Part shown: in pieces, positions 26,712 through 34,626 of the stretch
Layout of the letters: every line of letters begins with the position of its first letter
Numbering within the stretch: the first letter of the stretch is position 1
DNA from: Faucicola sp902506225
Lineage (GTDB): Bacteria; Pseudomonadota; Gammaproteobacteria; Pseudomonadales; Moraxellaceae
NCBI GenBank assembly: GCA_902506225.1
Contig: LR733345.1
Coordinates: forward strand, 2,232,001-2,296,000
Length of the DNA stretch: 64,000 nt
Direction: 5' to 3'
Translations under genes and position numbers: made by a program
The notes under the pieces: generated by a model
Database searches by the model: none
The model's input: only the letters and a program-made list of their open reading frames with translations
Told to the model about the DNA's origin: nothing

Positions 26712-26805
26712 GGTATTCCCCTAAGAATAAAAATGACTAACCCATAGCATAACAAATTTTATCATGGATGAAAGCGGCTTTTTAGCCTGCAAAGCTTCGC
26801 CAACC

Positions 26806-26861
26806 CATCAAAATTGGCACATCAAAGCTAGCGCATCAAAATCTACGCATCAAAATCGACT
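26806..26861. repeat. Four 14-bp repeats upstream of hisD
   Basis: CATCAAA recurs at 26806, 26820, 26834 and 26848, exactly 14 bp apart, followed by variable 7-bp spacers (ATTGGCA, GCTAGCG, ATCTACG, ATCGACT). On the hisD strand the core is TTTGATG. The array lies 95-150 bp upstream of the hisD start, before the terminator of the preceding unit. Confidence 0.75.
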
Positions 26862-26918
26862 AAACTAAGCCAATCCGTCACCGCTTTTAGTTTTCGCCCA
26901 ATTAAAATTCACCCAGTT

Positions 26919-26949
26919 AAAAAAAGACGTCTTAATAACGTCTTTTTTT
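26919..26949 (-). terminator. Terminator between the hisG-cyclotransferase unit and hisD
   Basis: AAAAAAAGACGT, CTTAATA loop, ACGTCTTTTTTT. It ends the unit running from ibaG/murA and isolates hisD. Confidence 0.85.
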
Positions 26950-27011
26950 AATCTTCAATCTTTTAGTTTTCAATGTTTTCATCTTCCATGTTTTAATCGG
27001 CATAGCCAGCT

Positions 27012-27359
27012 TCAATAATGCTGTAGATTGTCGAGTGCATACACAAAGGTTTGGATTTTCATACCATTGTCAAGCGTGGCTGTCACTTCAATGCGCTGAT
27101 AGGCTTCACCTTCAAACTCATCTAGCCGCGCCCAATGATTGACCAAATCATCCGACGAAAACACCCATCCGGCTACCATGTCGCCTTGTTCATCTAGGAT
27201 GACTGCAGGAAATCCGAGCGCCGAGCCCCAACCGCCATCTGGCATCAAATGCCCACGAATAGTCGCAGCTTGCCAACTGCCGTTTTTGATGGGTGTCATG
27301 ATACTGTGGTTATCGCGATTGGGCGCTAGTGTGCCATAGACAAAAAGATGCTGCATCAT
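27012..27359 (-). CDS. Gamma-glutamylcyclotransferase-fold (AIG2-like) protein
   Basis: 115 residues. The opening LFVYGTLAPNRDNHSIM contains the Y-G-T-L nucleotide-like loop of the GGCT fold, and LDEFEGEAYQRIEV contains the catalytic-type Glu (D-x-x-E-G). Such proteins cleave gamma-glutamyl amines or dipeptides to pyroglutamate; the substrate is unknown. It begins 15 bp after the hisG stop on the same strand and is followed by a terminator, so it is the last gene of the murA-hisG transcript. Its place between hisG and hisD is unusual and gives no clear hint of its role. Confidence 0.85.
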   Translation of the reverse strand: MMQHLFVYGTLAPNRDNHSIMTPIKNGSWQAATIRGHLMPDGGWGSALGFPAVILDEQGDMVAGWVFSSDDLVNHWARLDEFEGEAYQRIEVTATLDNGMKIQTFVYALDNLQHY

Positions 27360-27374
27360 GTGATTTTTGAACCG

Positions 27375-28037
27375 TTACTGGGTGTTATCAGCGACGCTTT
27401 GCTTGAAGCTTTCAATGATTGGCTCAAGCAGGGCAAATTTGCGTTTATAACTGACTTGATTGACAATCAAACGCGAAGAGACTTGGCAAATCTCTTGGCG
27501 CGGCTCTAGACCATTGGCTTTTAAGGTATTACCGGTATCGACCACATCTACAATCAAATCACCCAAGCCTACCAATGGCGCAAGTTCCATGGAACCATAT
27601 AGTTTAATCACATCCACTTGCTCACCGCGACTGGCAAAAAACGCGCGCGTCACATTGACATATTTGGTGGCAATTCGAAGACGACGACTGGGTAATTGTA
27701 GCCCCACTTTACCTGCCGTCATCAAACGGCATTTGGCAATTTGTAGGTCAAGCAATTCATATAAATTGCTTGAGCCATGCTCCATCAGCACATCTTTACC
27801 CGCCACACCAAAATCCGCCGCCCCATGCTCCACATAGGTTGGCACGTCACTGGCGCGTAAAATCAAGATTCGCACATCAGCATGGGTGGTCGGGAAAATC
27901 AGTTTACGTGATTCTTCGGGGTCTTCAAGTAGTTCGATACCTGCCTTTTTTAGCAAGGGTAAGGTATCTTTTAAGATTCGCCCTTTGGATAACGCTAAGG
28001 TAAGACCGTTATAATTGGCATCATTTGCTTGTGTCAT
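27375..28037 (-). CDS. hisG: ATP phosphoribosyltransferase, short form
   Basis: 220 residues: the HisG_S catalytic subunit without the C-terminal regulatory domain of the long enzyme. First step of histidine synthesis, from ATP and PRPP. Signatures LALSKGRILKDTLPLL, DVPTYVEHGAADFGVAGKD and the PRPP loop DVVDTGNTLKANGL. Short HisG needs the HisZ subunit for activity and feedback control; hisZ is not in this window. It starts 13 bp after the murA stop, so expression is tied to ibaG-murA, a layout common in gammaproteobacteria. Confidence 0.96.
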   Translation of the reverse strand: MTQANDANYNGLTLALSKGRILKDTLPLLKKAGIELLEDPEESRKLIFPTTHADVRILILRASDVPTYVEHGAADFGVAGKDVLMEHGSSNLYELLDLQIAKCRLMTAGKVGLQLPSRRLRIATKYVNVTRAFFASRGEQVDVIKLYGSMELAPLVGLGDLIVDVVDTGNTLKANGLEPRQEICQVSSRLIVNQVSYKRKFALLEPIIESFKQSVADNTQ

Positions 28038-28050
28038 TGTCTTATACCTG

Positions 28051-29316
28051 TTATTCGCCTTTTACCCGCTCAATGGTGACGCCCAAGCCGCGCAGTTTGT
28101 CTTCCACATACTCATAACCACGGTCAATGTGGTAAATGCGCTCGATACAGGTCTCGCCTTGGGCTGCCACCGCTGCCATTACCAGTGACATAGACGCACG
28201 TAAATCGGTTGCAATGACAGGCGCGGCATTGAGCTTATCGACGCCTTGAACAACAGCGGTATGACCGTCGACTTTGATATTGGCGCCCATACGTTGCAGC
28301 TCAGGGACATGCATGTAGCGATTTTCAAAAATATTTTCAATAATAGTACTGGTACCTTCTGCAATACAGCAAACTGTCATGAGCTGGGCTTGCATATCGG
28401 TTGGAAACGCAGGGTGTGGTAGTGTGCGGATATCAACCGCTTTTGGACGACCCACCATTTTGACATTAATCCAGTCGCTGCCAACAGTGACTTGGGCGCC
28501 CATTTCTTCAAATTTTTTAAGCACCGATTGCATCAAGCTGGCTTCGGTTTTTTTGGCAGTCACTTCGCCGCCTGTCATCATGGCAAGCGCAAGATATGAG
28601 CCGGTTTCGATACGGTCTGGTACGACTGAGTACTCACAGCCATTTAATTTGTCAACGCCTTCAATGGTCATATAAGCGGTGCCAATGCCTTCAATTTTTG
28701 CACCCATTTTGACAAGCATATTAGCCAGATCAACCACTTCTGGTTCACGCGCACAGTTTTCTATGTGCGTAGTTCCCTCTGCCAATGCCGCTGCCATGAT
28801 GGTATTTTCAGTGCCGCCAACCGTGACCATATCAAAGGTGAAATGACAACCTTTTAGCCGACCGTTAGCGGGTGCTTTGGCTTTGACATAGCCATTTTCA
28901 ACGATGATGGTCGCTCCCATCGCTTCCAAGGCTTTTAGATGTTGGTCAACAGGGCGTGAGCCAATTGCGCAGCCACCAGGTAGCGACACTTCAGCCTGCC
29001 CAAAGCGCGCAAGCAGCGGCCCCAATACCAAAATCGATGCACGCATGGTTTTGACCAGCTCATAGGGGGCATAGTAGCTATTGATGGTACTGGTGTCGCA
29101 AGTCACCGTATCGCCGTTTTTTTCAATGGTGATACCCGTGCCCGCAATCAATTTGACCAAGGTATTGACGTCTTTGAGTGTCGGTACATTGTGCAGGGTG
29201 ACGGGGGTTTCTGCCAAAATCATTGCCGCAAGCAAGGGTAATGCCGCATTTTTTGCACCAGAGATGACCACTTCCCCTTTAACTTGAGTGCCACCCGTGA
29301 TTAAAAATTTATCCAT
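28051..29316 (-). CDS. murA: UDP-N-acetylglucosamine 1-carboxyvinyltransferase MurA
   Basis: 421 residues. Transfers enolpyruvate from PEP to UDP-GlcNAc, the first committed step of peptidoglycan synthesis. The PEP-binding cysteine targeted by fosfomycin is present as C116 in LPGGCAIGSRPVDQH, so a Cys-to-Asp resistant form is not indicated. K22 (SGAKNAALP) and the C-terminal DLRAS motif are intact. Length equals the usual 419-421. It follows ibaG by 20 bp and precedes hisG. Confidence 0.97.
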   Translation of the reverse strand: MDKFLITGGTQVKGEVVISGAKNAALPLLAAMILAETPVTLHNVPTLKDVNTLVKLIAGTGITIEKNGDTVTCDTSTINSYYAPYELVKTMRASILVLGPLLARFGQAEVSLPGGCAIGSRPVDQHLKALEAMGATIIVENGYVKAKAPANGRLKGCHFTFDMVTVGGTENTIMAAALAEGTTHIENCAREPEVVDLANMLVKMGAKIEGIGTAYMTIEGVDKLNGCEYSVVPDRIETGSYLALAMMTGGEVTAKKTEASLMQSVLKKFEEMGAQVTVGSDWINVKMVGRPKAVDIRTLPHPAFPTDMQAQLMTVCCIAEGTSTIIENIFENRYMHVPELQRMGANIKVDGHTAVVQGVDKLNAAPVIATDLRASMSLVMAAVAAQGETCIERIYHIDRGYEYVEDKLRGLGVTIERVKGE

Positions 29317-29336
29317 GTGTTTCTCCTAAAAATGGC

Positions 29337-29594
29337 TTACTGCGCAGCTTGTTTAGCTTGCATCTCATGCCACTGGGCATAGGTCAACGCTTGGATATTG
29401 AGTGCATGGATTTCACCTGACGCAAATTTATCAGACACCAACCCCAATACGGCTTGTTGACGCGCGACAGCACGTTTACCCTCAAAGCTGTCATCCACCA
29501 CGCGCACATCAAATTTGTTGCCTTGATTGGCGGCTTCGATTTTGCCACTCGGAAAATGGGGTTGTAGTAAAGTAATTAAATCTTGTGCGTTCAT
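29337..29594 (-). CDS. ibaG: BolA-family protein IbaG (YrbA)
   Basis: 85 residues of the BolA fold. The likely Fe-S/glutaredoxin ligand His lies in ASGEIHALNIQAL near the C-terminus; DVRVVDDSFEGKRAVARQQAV is the conserved core. IbaG is acid-responsive and forms [2Fe-2S] complexes with monothiol glutaredoxins. It is the first visible gene of the ibaG-murA-hisG unit, the same neighbourhood as in E. coli (yrbA-murA). The promoter must lie in the 92-bp gap after yraN. Confidence 0.92.
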   Translation of the reverse strand: MNAQDLITLLQPHFPSGKIEAANQGNKFDVRVVDDSFEGKRAVARQQAVLGLVSDKFASGEIHALNIQALTYAQWHEMQAKQAAQ

Positions 29595-29686
29595 GGGAAA
29601 TACCTAATAAAAGAGGGGTAAAATTATACTATTTTGCTGCGTAGCATAGCATAATTTTTGCTAAGTTTATACGTTATACAAAATGC

Positions 29687-30118
29687 TTAATTTACGCTAA
29701 AAGCGTCCTTAATCCATGTAGGCATGGGCATGACAGCCTGCCCTGCAGTTGCAGCGCCTTCATAACTTACCACATCAAAGCGAATGTCAAAGTTATCAAA
29801 TTGTGGATGCGCTTGTAAGAAAGCTGCGGTAGTTTTAATGATTTTACGTTGTTTGGTGGGGGTGATACTGTCTAAACTTGTGCCAAATTGGCTGACTTTT
29901 CGTTGACGCACTTCGACAATGACGAGGCAAGGTTTTTTTTGCGTCGGCTCAAGCATCACCAAATCAAGCTCGCCCAAGTTTTTGTAGTGCCAGTTTTTGG
30001 CAAAAAACGTTAAACCTTGCGCTTCAAGGTAGTGTTTGGCGAGGGTTTCATAATAGTCGCCTTGGCGCTGTTTTGGGGCGGTGAGTTTCATTTTTATACG
30101 ATAAATGCCTAACAACAT
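29687..30118 (-). CDS. yraN: YraN (UPF0102) nuclease-fold protein
   Basis: 143 residues from the ATG at 30118, or 134 from the ATG at 30091 (MKLTAPKQRQGDYYE). The restriction-endonuclease-like core is visible as GELDLVM ... LVIVEVRQR, the E/D-x-x-E-x-K-type arrangement of the family with R in place of K. The biological role of UPF0102 is not established. The first ATG falls in the loop of a 12-bp hairpin with no ribosome-binding site, which favours the shorter version. yraN commonly neighbours rsmI, and here rsmI lies divergently about 700 bp away with one gene between. Confidence 0.85.
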   Translation of the reverse strand: MLLGIYRIKMKLTAPKQRQGDYYETLAKHYLEAQGLTFFAKNWHYKNLGELDLVMLEPTQKKPCLVIVEVRQRKVSQFGTSLDSITPTKQRKIIKTTAAFLQAHPQFDNFDIRFDVVSYEGAATAGQAVMPMPTWIKDAFSVN

Positions 30119-30133
30119 AGATTGTCAGGCATT
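30104..30133 (+). repeat. Inverted repeat overlapping the first yraN start
   Basis: AATGCCTAACAA (30104-30115) pairs with TTGTCAGGCATT (30122-30133) with one mismatch and a 6-nt loop; on the plus strand GTTTTTC follows. The loop holds the first possible yraN ATG. Confidence 0.65.
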
Positions 30134-30158
30134 GTTTTTCCAAATATTTTAAAACAAA

Positions 30159-30680
30159 TTAATGATGAGAATTATCTTTTTCAGGCATTGCAGATGAATG
30201 ATGACTAGTAATTAACCACTGTTTACCGTCCCATCCATAGGTATAACTATAGCGTGCCTTTACTATTGCACCTGTTTTACCAAAGGTGAAAGTATAAAGA
30301 CCTGCATCAAAAGCCGTATTACAACCAATTTGAATCATTCGTTCATTAATTACTCCTTTAGGACGATTTTCTAAGAAGTGCTGAAAATAATCAACTTTTT
30401 GTTCTGCTGTATAACGTGGTACATTTGATACGGTTGGCAATAAAATTGATTTTTCGGCATAATTTGCAACCACTCTATTGGGGTCACCTGTTGCTAATGA
30501 ATTATTCCAGCGATTAAACAAACCTTGTATTTCTTGCTCATTGGTTGGCTGACAAGCAGGCACTACTATTTTGGATTGCGATTGAGCAGTTAGAGCCGTT
30601 TTGTCAGATGTGGTAGTACAGCCGGTCATCGCAGTGATTACTAATATAGCTGTAAATGAATAGTTGATAGGTTTCGCCAT
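30159..30680 (-). CDS. NTF2-like (SgcJ/EcaC, DUF4440-type) lipoprotein
   Basis: 173 residues from the ATG at 30680, chosen for its AAAGGA ribosome-binding site; the frame continues to a TTG at 30698 without support. Lipobox ITAMTGC gives a lipidated N-terminus. The domain begins TNEQEIQGLFNRWNNSLATGDPNRVVANYAEKSI cut here to its pattern: helix with paired W/N, GD-P, then acidic strand, as in SnoaL/NTF2-like association domains. It ends in YGWDGKQWLITSHHSS, with a His pair typical of this subfamily. Substrate is unknown. The gene and its flanks are more AT-rich than neighbouring genes, a possible sign of transfer. It sits between yraN and rsmI, which are normally adjacent. Confidence 0.75.
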   Translation of the reverse strand: MAKPINYSFTAILVITAMTGCTTTSDKTALTAQSQSKIVVPACQPTNEQEIQGLFNRWNNSLATGDPNRVVANYAEKSILLPTVSNVPRYTAEQKVDYFQHFLENRPKGVINERMIQIGCNTAFDAGLYTFTFGKTGAIVKARYSYTYGWDGKQWLITSHHSSAMPEKDNSHH

Positions 30681-30834
30681 TTTGCATTTCCTTTGCAATT
30701 AAATTAATTCGTATTTTATGCAACAAAAATTAAATATTTGTTGTTTTTATATTATAGAGTTATCATTTATTTTGTCAAATTTTATTGCATAATTTATTTT
30801 ATAATTGTTAAAAATTTTACTATCTGAGAAAAAA
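30681..30834. other. Very AT-rich divergent promoter region
   Basis: About 150 bp between the NTF2-like lipoprotein and rsmI. It contains a weak inverted repeat (CAACAAA at 30721-30727 with TTTGTTG near 30738-30744, followed by T-runs). No gene. Confidence 0.5.
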
Positions 30835-31692
30835 ATGACTTTAACTAGCACTAATTATGGCACTCTATATATCGTCGCCACCCCGATTGGTAATTTATCC
30901 GATATCACCGCCCACGCCATCGACTGCCTAAAAAGCGTGGCTATCATCGCCTGCGAGGACACCCGCACCTCGGGCAAACTGCTCAACCACTTTAACATCC
31001 CCACCAAAACTTGGGCTTATCACGACCACAATGCCGAAGTACAGACCCCTAAACTGATTGAGATATTACAGTCAGGGCAAAGTATCGCGCTTATCAGTGA
31101 TGCCGGTACCCCGCTGATTAGCGACCCTGGTTTTCGACTGGTGCGTGCCTGTCACCAAGCCGATATCAAAGTCTCACCGGTTGTCGGCGCCAGTGCTGCC
31201 ATAGCCGCCTTATCGGTGGCAGGATTACCCTCAGACAAGTTTTATTTTTATGGCTTTTTGCCTGCCAAAACCGCAGGACGACAAAGCGAATTGACTAAAA
31301 TCAAAGATTTAACCGCCACGCTGATTTTTTATGAAGCGCCCCATCGTATTGTTGAGTGTATCGATGACATGATTACGGTGCTTGGCGACAATCGACAAGT
31401 GACGTTTTGCCGTGAGCTAACCAAAACGTTTGAAACCATTTATCCATCGACTTTGGGCGAATTAAAAGCGTTTGTGGCAAGCGATGCCAATCAGCAAAAA
31501 GGGGAAATGGTACTGGTGGTCGCTGGGGCAAATGAATTACAGAATCATGATAATGAGCACGATGCGTTGCTAAAACGACTATTGCAAGATTTGTCGGTGA
31601 AAAAGGCCGCACAGCTCGCAAGCGATATCACAGGGGCTAAGAAAAATGCCTTGTATGACAGAGCTTTACAATTACAACAGATAGTGGACTAA
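30835..31692 (+). CDS. rsmI: 16S rRNA 2'-O-ribose C1402 methyltransferase
   Basis: 285 residues from the ATG at 30835 (MTLTSTNYG), with a GAGAA ribosome-binding site; the upstream TTG at 30805 is not needed. RsmI methylates the ribose of C1402 in the P-site of 16S rRNA. Tetrapyrrole-methylase-fold motifs: LYIVATPIGNLSDIT, CEDTRTSGKLLNHF and ISDAGTPLISDPGF. A perfect hairpin, AACGCTGAT with ATCAGCGTT (31692-31716), starts on the stop codon but lacks a T-run. Confidence 0.96.
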   Translation: MTLTSTNYGTLYIVATPIGNLSDITAHAIDCLKSVAIIACEDTRTSGKLLNHFNIPTKTWAYHDHNAEVQTPKLIEILQSGQSIALISDAGTPLISDPGFRLVRACHQADIKVSPVVGASAAIAALSVAGLPSDKFYFYGFLPAKTAGRQSELTKIKDLTATLIFYEAPHRIVECIDDMITVLGDNRQVTFCRELTKTFETIYPSTLGELKAFVASDANQQKGEMVLVVAGANELQNHDNEHDALLKRLLQDLSVKKAAQLASDITGAKKNALYDRALQLQQIVD

Positions 31693-31836
31693 ACGCTGAT
31701 ACTTTTCATCAGCGTTACCCCATCAAGCGATGAGAGATACTAGCCATCGCTAAAATCGCAACCATCATTAATAATTAGCACCAAACTAATTAGCGGCTGA
31801 TAGCTAAAACAACCTAAGACACACTTTAGTTAATGC

Positions 31837-31868
31837 AAAAAAGCTGCGTAATGATGCCCAGCTTTTTT
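31837..31868 (-). terminator. Terminator of coaBC
   Basis: AAAAAAGCTG and CAGCTTTTTT flank a 12-nt loop, 7 bp beyond the coaBC stop on the minus strand. Confidence 0.75.
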
Positions 31869-31874
31869 GGGTGG

Positions 31875-33242
31875 TTAATGCAAATGTTCCCCAATTAAGG
31901 CAACTAATTGTTCCGCAATTTTATCTTTACTGGCTTTTTCTAGTGTCATCCCTTCTGATTTATCTTTAAGAAACACCGTCATGGCATTGTCGTCACTGCC
32001 AAAACCAATATCGGTGCGGGACACATCATTACAAGCAATCATATCTAAGTTTTTGGCGTCAAGCTTGCCACGAGCATATTTTTCGATATCTTGGGTCTCT
32101 GCCGCAAATCCTACCACAAAAACCTCAGGGAATTCTTCGGCAATGGTCGCCAAAATATCAGGATTTTTCACCAAATCCAGTGCCATCTGGTCTTGCGTTT
32201 TTTTAATCTTTTGCGGCACGACATCACGCGTGCGATAATCAGCGACCGCAGCCGTGGCAATAAAAATATCGGTCGCTGTGCTGCTAGGTTCGACTTCGAT
32301 ATCATTGCCGAATTCATCATGGTCATGATGGTGGTGGTCATGGTCATGATGAGGGTGGTCATGGTCATGATGGTGGTGGTCATGGTCATGATGGTGGTGG
32401 TCATGGTCGTGATGGTGGTGGTCATGGCAATCACATATATCGCCACTGGCGCATTGGCGAGCGGTCATTAGCATTTCTTCAGCCGATAACACATCGATAC
32501 GATTGACCAGTAGTGGCGTTGGCAGCGGCACTTTACCCCCAACGATTAAGGTTACCCTCGCACCTGCATTGCGGCACGCTTTTGCCAGCGCAAAACCCAT
32601 TTTACCCGTGGAATGATTGGATAGATAGCGCACAGGGTCTATGGCTTCAATCGTCGGACCTGCGGTGATTGTCACATTTTTACCCGCCAATACTTGTGGG
32701 GTGACTTGTCTAGCGATGAAATATTGCACATATTCAAGCAACTGCTCTGGCTCTGGTAATCTTCCCTCACCGATATCACCACAGGCTTGCTCACCACTGT
32801 CTGGTTGGATGATTTCATAATCATAGTCGGTTAAGGTCTGCAAATTAAGTTTGACCGATGGATGTTGCCACATTTGCTGATTCATAGCAGGCGCCACCAA
32901 AATCGGGGCAGCGGTAGCAAGGCAGACGGTAGTGAGTAAATCATCCGCTATTCCCATGGCCAGTTTAGCAATCGTATTCGCGGTAGCAGGCGCGATAATC
33001 AGCAAATCCGCCCATTTTGCCAGTTCAATATGTCCCATTCCCAGCTCAGCGGTCTCATCCAACAAGTCGATATGCACTGGGTTGCCTGTTAAGGCCTGCA
33101 GCGTTAATGGTGTGATAAAAGCTTGCGCGCTTGCCGTCATAATAACACGGACGTCATAGCCATTTTTAATCAATAGTCGGGCAAACGAGGCGGATTTGTA
33201 GGCAGCAATACCGCCTGTGATACCAATAAGGATATTTTTCAT
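31875..33242 (-). CDS. coaBC: Bifunctional phosphopantothenoylcysteine decarboxylase / phosphopantothenate-cysteine ligase with a His-rich insert
   Basis: 455 residues against about 406 in E. coli. Steps two and three of CoA synthesis. The N-terminal FMN-binding CoaC domain (1 to about 180) has GITGGIAAYKSA and PAMNQQMW; the CoaB domain starts VTITAGPTIEAIDPVRYLSNHSTGKMG and continues with IFIATAAVADYR, KIKK and KNPDI. Between these, residues 273-309 are 25 His, 11 Asp and 1 Pro in a seven-residue repeat, preceded by C264, C270 and C272. E. coli has only a short loop there. The insert is in frame and conserved motifs lie on both sides, so the enzyme is probably active. Metal binding is an inference. 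radC is divergent, as in E. coli. Confidence 0.95.
   Translation of the reverse strand: MKNILIGITGGIAAYKSASFARLLIKNGYDVRVIMTASAQAFITPLTLQALTGNPVHIDLLDETAELGMGHIELAKWADLLIIAPATANTIAKLAMGIADDLLTTVCLATAAPILVAPAMNQQMWQHPSVKLNLQTLTDYDYEIIQPDSGEQACGDIGEGRLPEPEQLLEYVQYFIARQVTPQVLAGKNVTITAGPTIEAIDPVRYLSNHSTGKMGFALAKACRNAGARVTLIVGGKVPLPTPLLVNRIDVLSAEEMLMTARQCASGDICDCHDHHHHDHDHHHHDHDHHHHDHDHPHHDHDHHHHDHDEFGNDIEVEPSSTATDIFIATAAVADYRTRDVVPQKIKKTQDQMALDLVKNPDILATIAEEFPEVFVVGFAAETQDIEKYARGKLDAKNLDMIACNDVSRTDIGFGSDDNAMTVFLKDKSEGMTLEKASKDKIAEQLVALIGEHLH
32316..32426 (-). repeat. 21-bp tandem repeat coding the His/Asp block of CoaBC
   Basis: 111 bp, about 5.3 copies of a 21-bp unit that reads GAC CAT GAC CAC CAC CAT CAT on the minus strand. 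Copies differ only by a CAC/CAT change and one CAC-to-CCT change (the single Pro). Because the unit is a multiple of three, gain or loss of copies keeps the reading frame. Confidence 0.93.
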
Positions 33243-33329
33243 AAGATAAAAGCGCTAAAAAATTTTGCCTATAGTAACAATTTTCTGCCATTTTAGGTAT
33301 GATTAATCATCATTTATTAGGAAATGCCC

Positions 33330-34007
33330 ATGGCAATCAAAGACTGGCACCAAGACGAGCGCCCCAGAGAAAAGCTACTGCAAAAAGGCGCTGAGAGTCT
33401 ATCAGATAGCGAGATTTTGGCAATATTTTTACGCACAGGCACCAAAGACCAATCCGCTATCGAACTGGCTCGTGGCTTGATTGAAAAATTTGGCAGTCTA
33501 GCTCAGTTACTAGCTGCGCCTAGTGAAGCAGTCATGGCGTGTCATGGTATCGGCATGGCAAAATACGCGCAGATTTTGGCAAGCCTTGAGATGGGCAAAC
33601 GCTACCTTGCCAGCCAAGTCAAACAAGCCCCTACCCTTAACGCCAGTCAGTTAGTCAAAGACTATCTTACTACGCAGCTGCGACCGCTCAATCGCGAAGT
33701 GTTTGCGGTGCTGTTTTTGACCAATCAACTCACCTTAATCCAGTATGAGGTATTATTCACAGGTGGTATTTCATCGTGCTCGGTGTGTGTGCGGGAAGTG
33801 TTGCGCTGTGCGTTAAAATACGGGGCAAGTCAGCTTATTATTGCCCATAATCATCCAAGCACCTCTGCCACAGCGTCACAGGCAGATCTGGAAATTACTC
33901 GCAGTTTGGCAAAAGCGTGTCAGCTTGTCGATATGACTTTGATTGACCATATTATCGTGGGTCAAGATGGCACGCTTTCTTTACAAGAAACAGGCAAGAT
34001 GCCTTAG
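33330..34007 (+). CDS. radC: RadC-family JAB/MPN-domain protein
   Basis: 225 residues from the ATG at 33330 (MAIKDWHQDERP). An AGGA site lies 7 bp before it but only 1 bp before the alternative ATG at 33324. N-terminal helix-hairpin-helix region (LSDSEILAIFLRTGT ... ACHGIGMAKYAQ) and C-terminal JAMM metal motif IIAHNHPSTSATASQAD with the expected downstream Asp. Once linked to DNA repair, but the activity of RadC is unresolved. Divergent from coaBC and overlapping the end of the DUF4126 gene by 4 bp. Confidence 0.93.
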   Translation: MAIKDWHQDERPREKLLQKGAESLSDSEILAIFLRTGTKDQSAIELARGLIEKFGSLAQLLAAPSEAVMACHGIGMAKYAQILASLEMGKRYLASQVKQAPTLNASQLVKDYLTTQLRPLNREVFAVLFLTNQLTLIQYEVLFTGGISSCSVCVREVLRCALKYGASQLIIAHNHPSTSATASQADLEITRSLAKACQLVDMTLIDHIIVGQDGTLSLQETGKMP

Positions 34008-34573
34008 CGTTTGACGCGGTTTTTAACCATTATTACCACCCAAATCATCATCAGTAAACCAATGATTAACGCAATCATCGCAAACATGGGTGAAAAAATC
34101 GACAAAGCCGACAGCCCTATCGCTGTCCCAGTCTCTGCCACTGAAACAGCGGGATTTGCCAAACCGCCCGTCGTGGCAGTCGAAGCCACGCGCGTGGTGG
34201 CAGCTGTACCTTTTATCGTAGCCGCGGCGCCGCCGCCAGCAATGATCGCTAGCGCCCAAGTCATGGCAGGACTCATATCGGTCAATGTCGAAGCCATGAC
34301 CAATGTTCCTGCAATCCCTGCGAGCGGTACAGCAACCGTATCTAACAGATGATCAACCAACGGGATTAAATAACTGATCGACTCTGCAATACTGGCTACA
34401 CCCAAAATAATCAAAGCAGGCGTAGATGCCACCCACTGCCAGCTATCATTAAGGGGAATGATATGAAAATACGCAGCACAACTGAGCGCAAACAGCGGTA
34501 CAAACACACGAAACCCGCTACTTGCCGCTAAGCCAATCCCAAGAAAGATACTTAAAATCATTTCAGTTGTCAT
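34004..34573 (-). CDS. DUF4126 membrane protein
   Basis: 189 residues from the ATG at 34573, with GAGA 5 bp upstream; a TTG 15 bp earlier is less likely. Four to five hydrophobic segments with the family features SSGFRVFVPLFALS near the start, a Gly/Ala-rich AIIAGGGAAATIKGTAATTR loop, and a final helix followed by the basic tail KNRVKR. Function unknown; an inner-membrane location is inferred. The gene converges on radC with a 4-bp overlap of stops. It is 53 bp downstream of the start of the TSUP gene on the same strand's opposite side, that is, the TSUP gene ends 38 bp or more upstream. Confidence 0.8.
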   Translation of the reverse strand: MTTEMILSIFLGIGLAASSGFRVFVPLFALSCAAYFHIIPLNDSWQWVASTPALIILGVASIAESISYLIPLVDHLLDTVAVPLAGIAGTLVMASTLTDMSPAMTWALAIIAGGGAAATIKGTAATTRVASTATTGGLANPAVSVAETGTAIGLSALSIFSPMFAMIALIIGLLMMIWVVIMVKNRVKR

Positions 34574-34626
34574 ATTCTCGATACTCAAAGTATGAATAAT
34601 GCTACCGCTATCATAAATAAAAATTA

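Noticed and set aside
32316..32426. Possible CRISPR array
   Set aside because: Units are 21 bp with no unique spacers and lie inside a coding frame; no cas genes are near.
32168..32471. Met/Thr-rich and Val/Met-rich frames over the CoaBC repeat
   Set aside because: They are other frames of the 21-bp repeat that codes His/Asp in coaBC; the repetitive composition is an artefact of the repeat.
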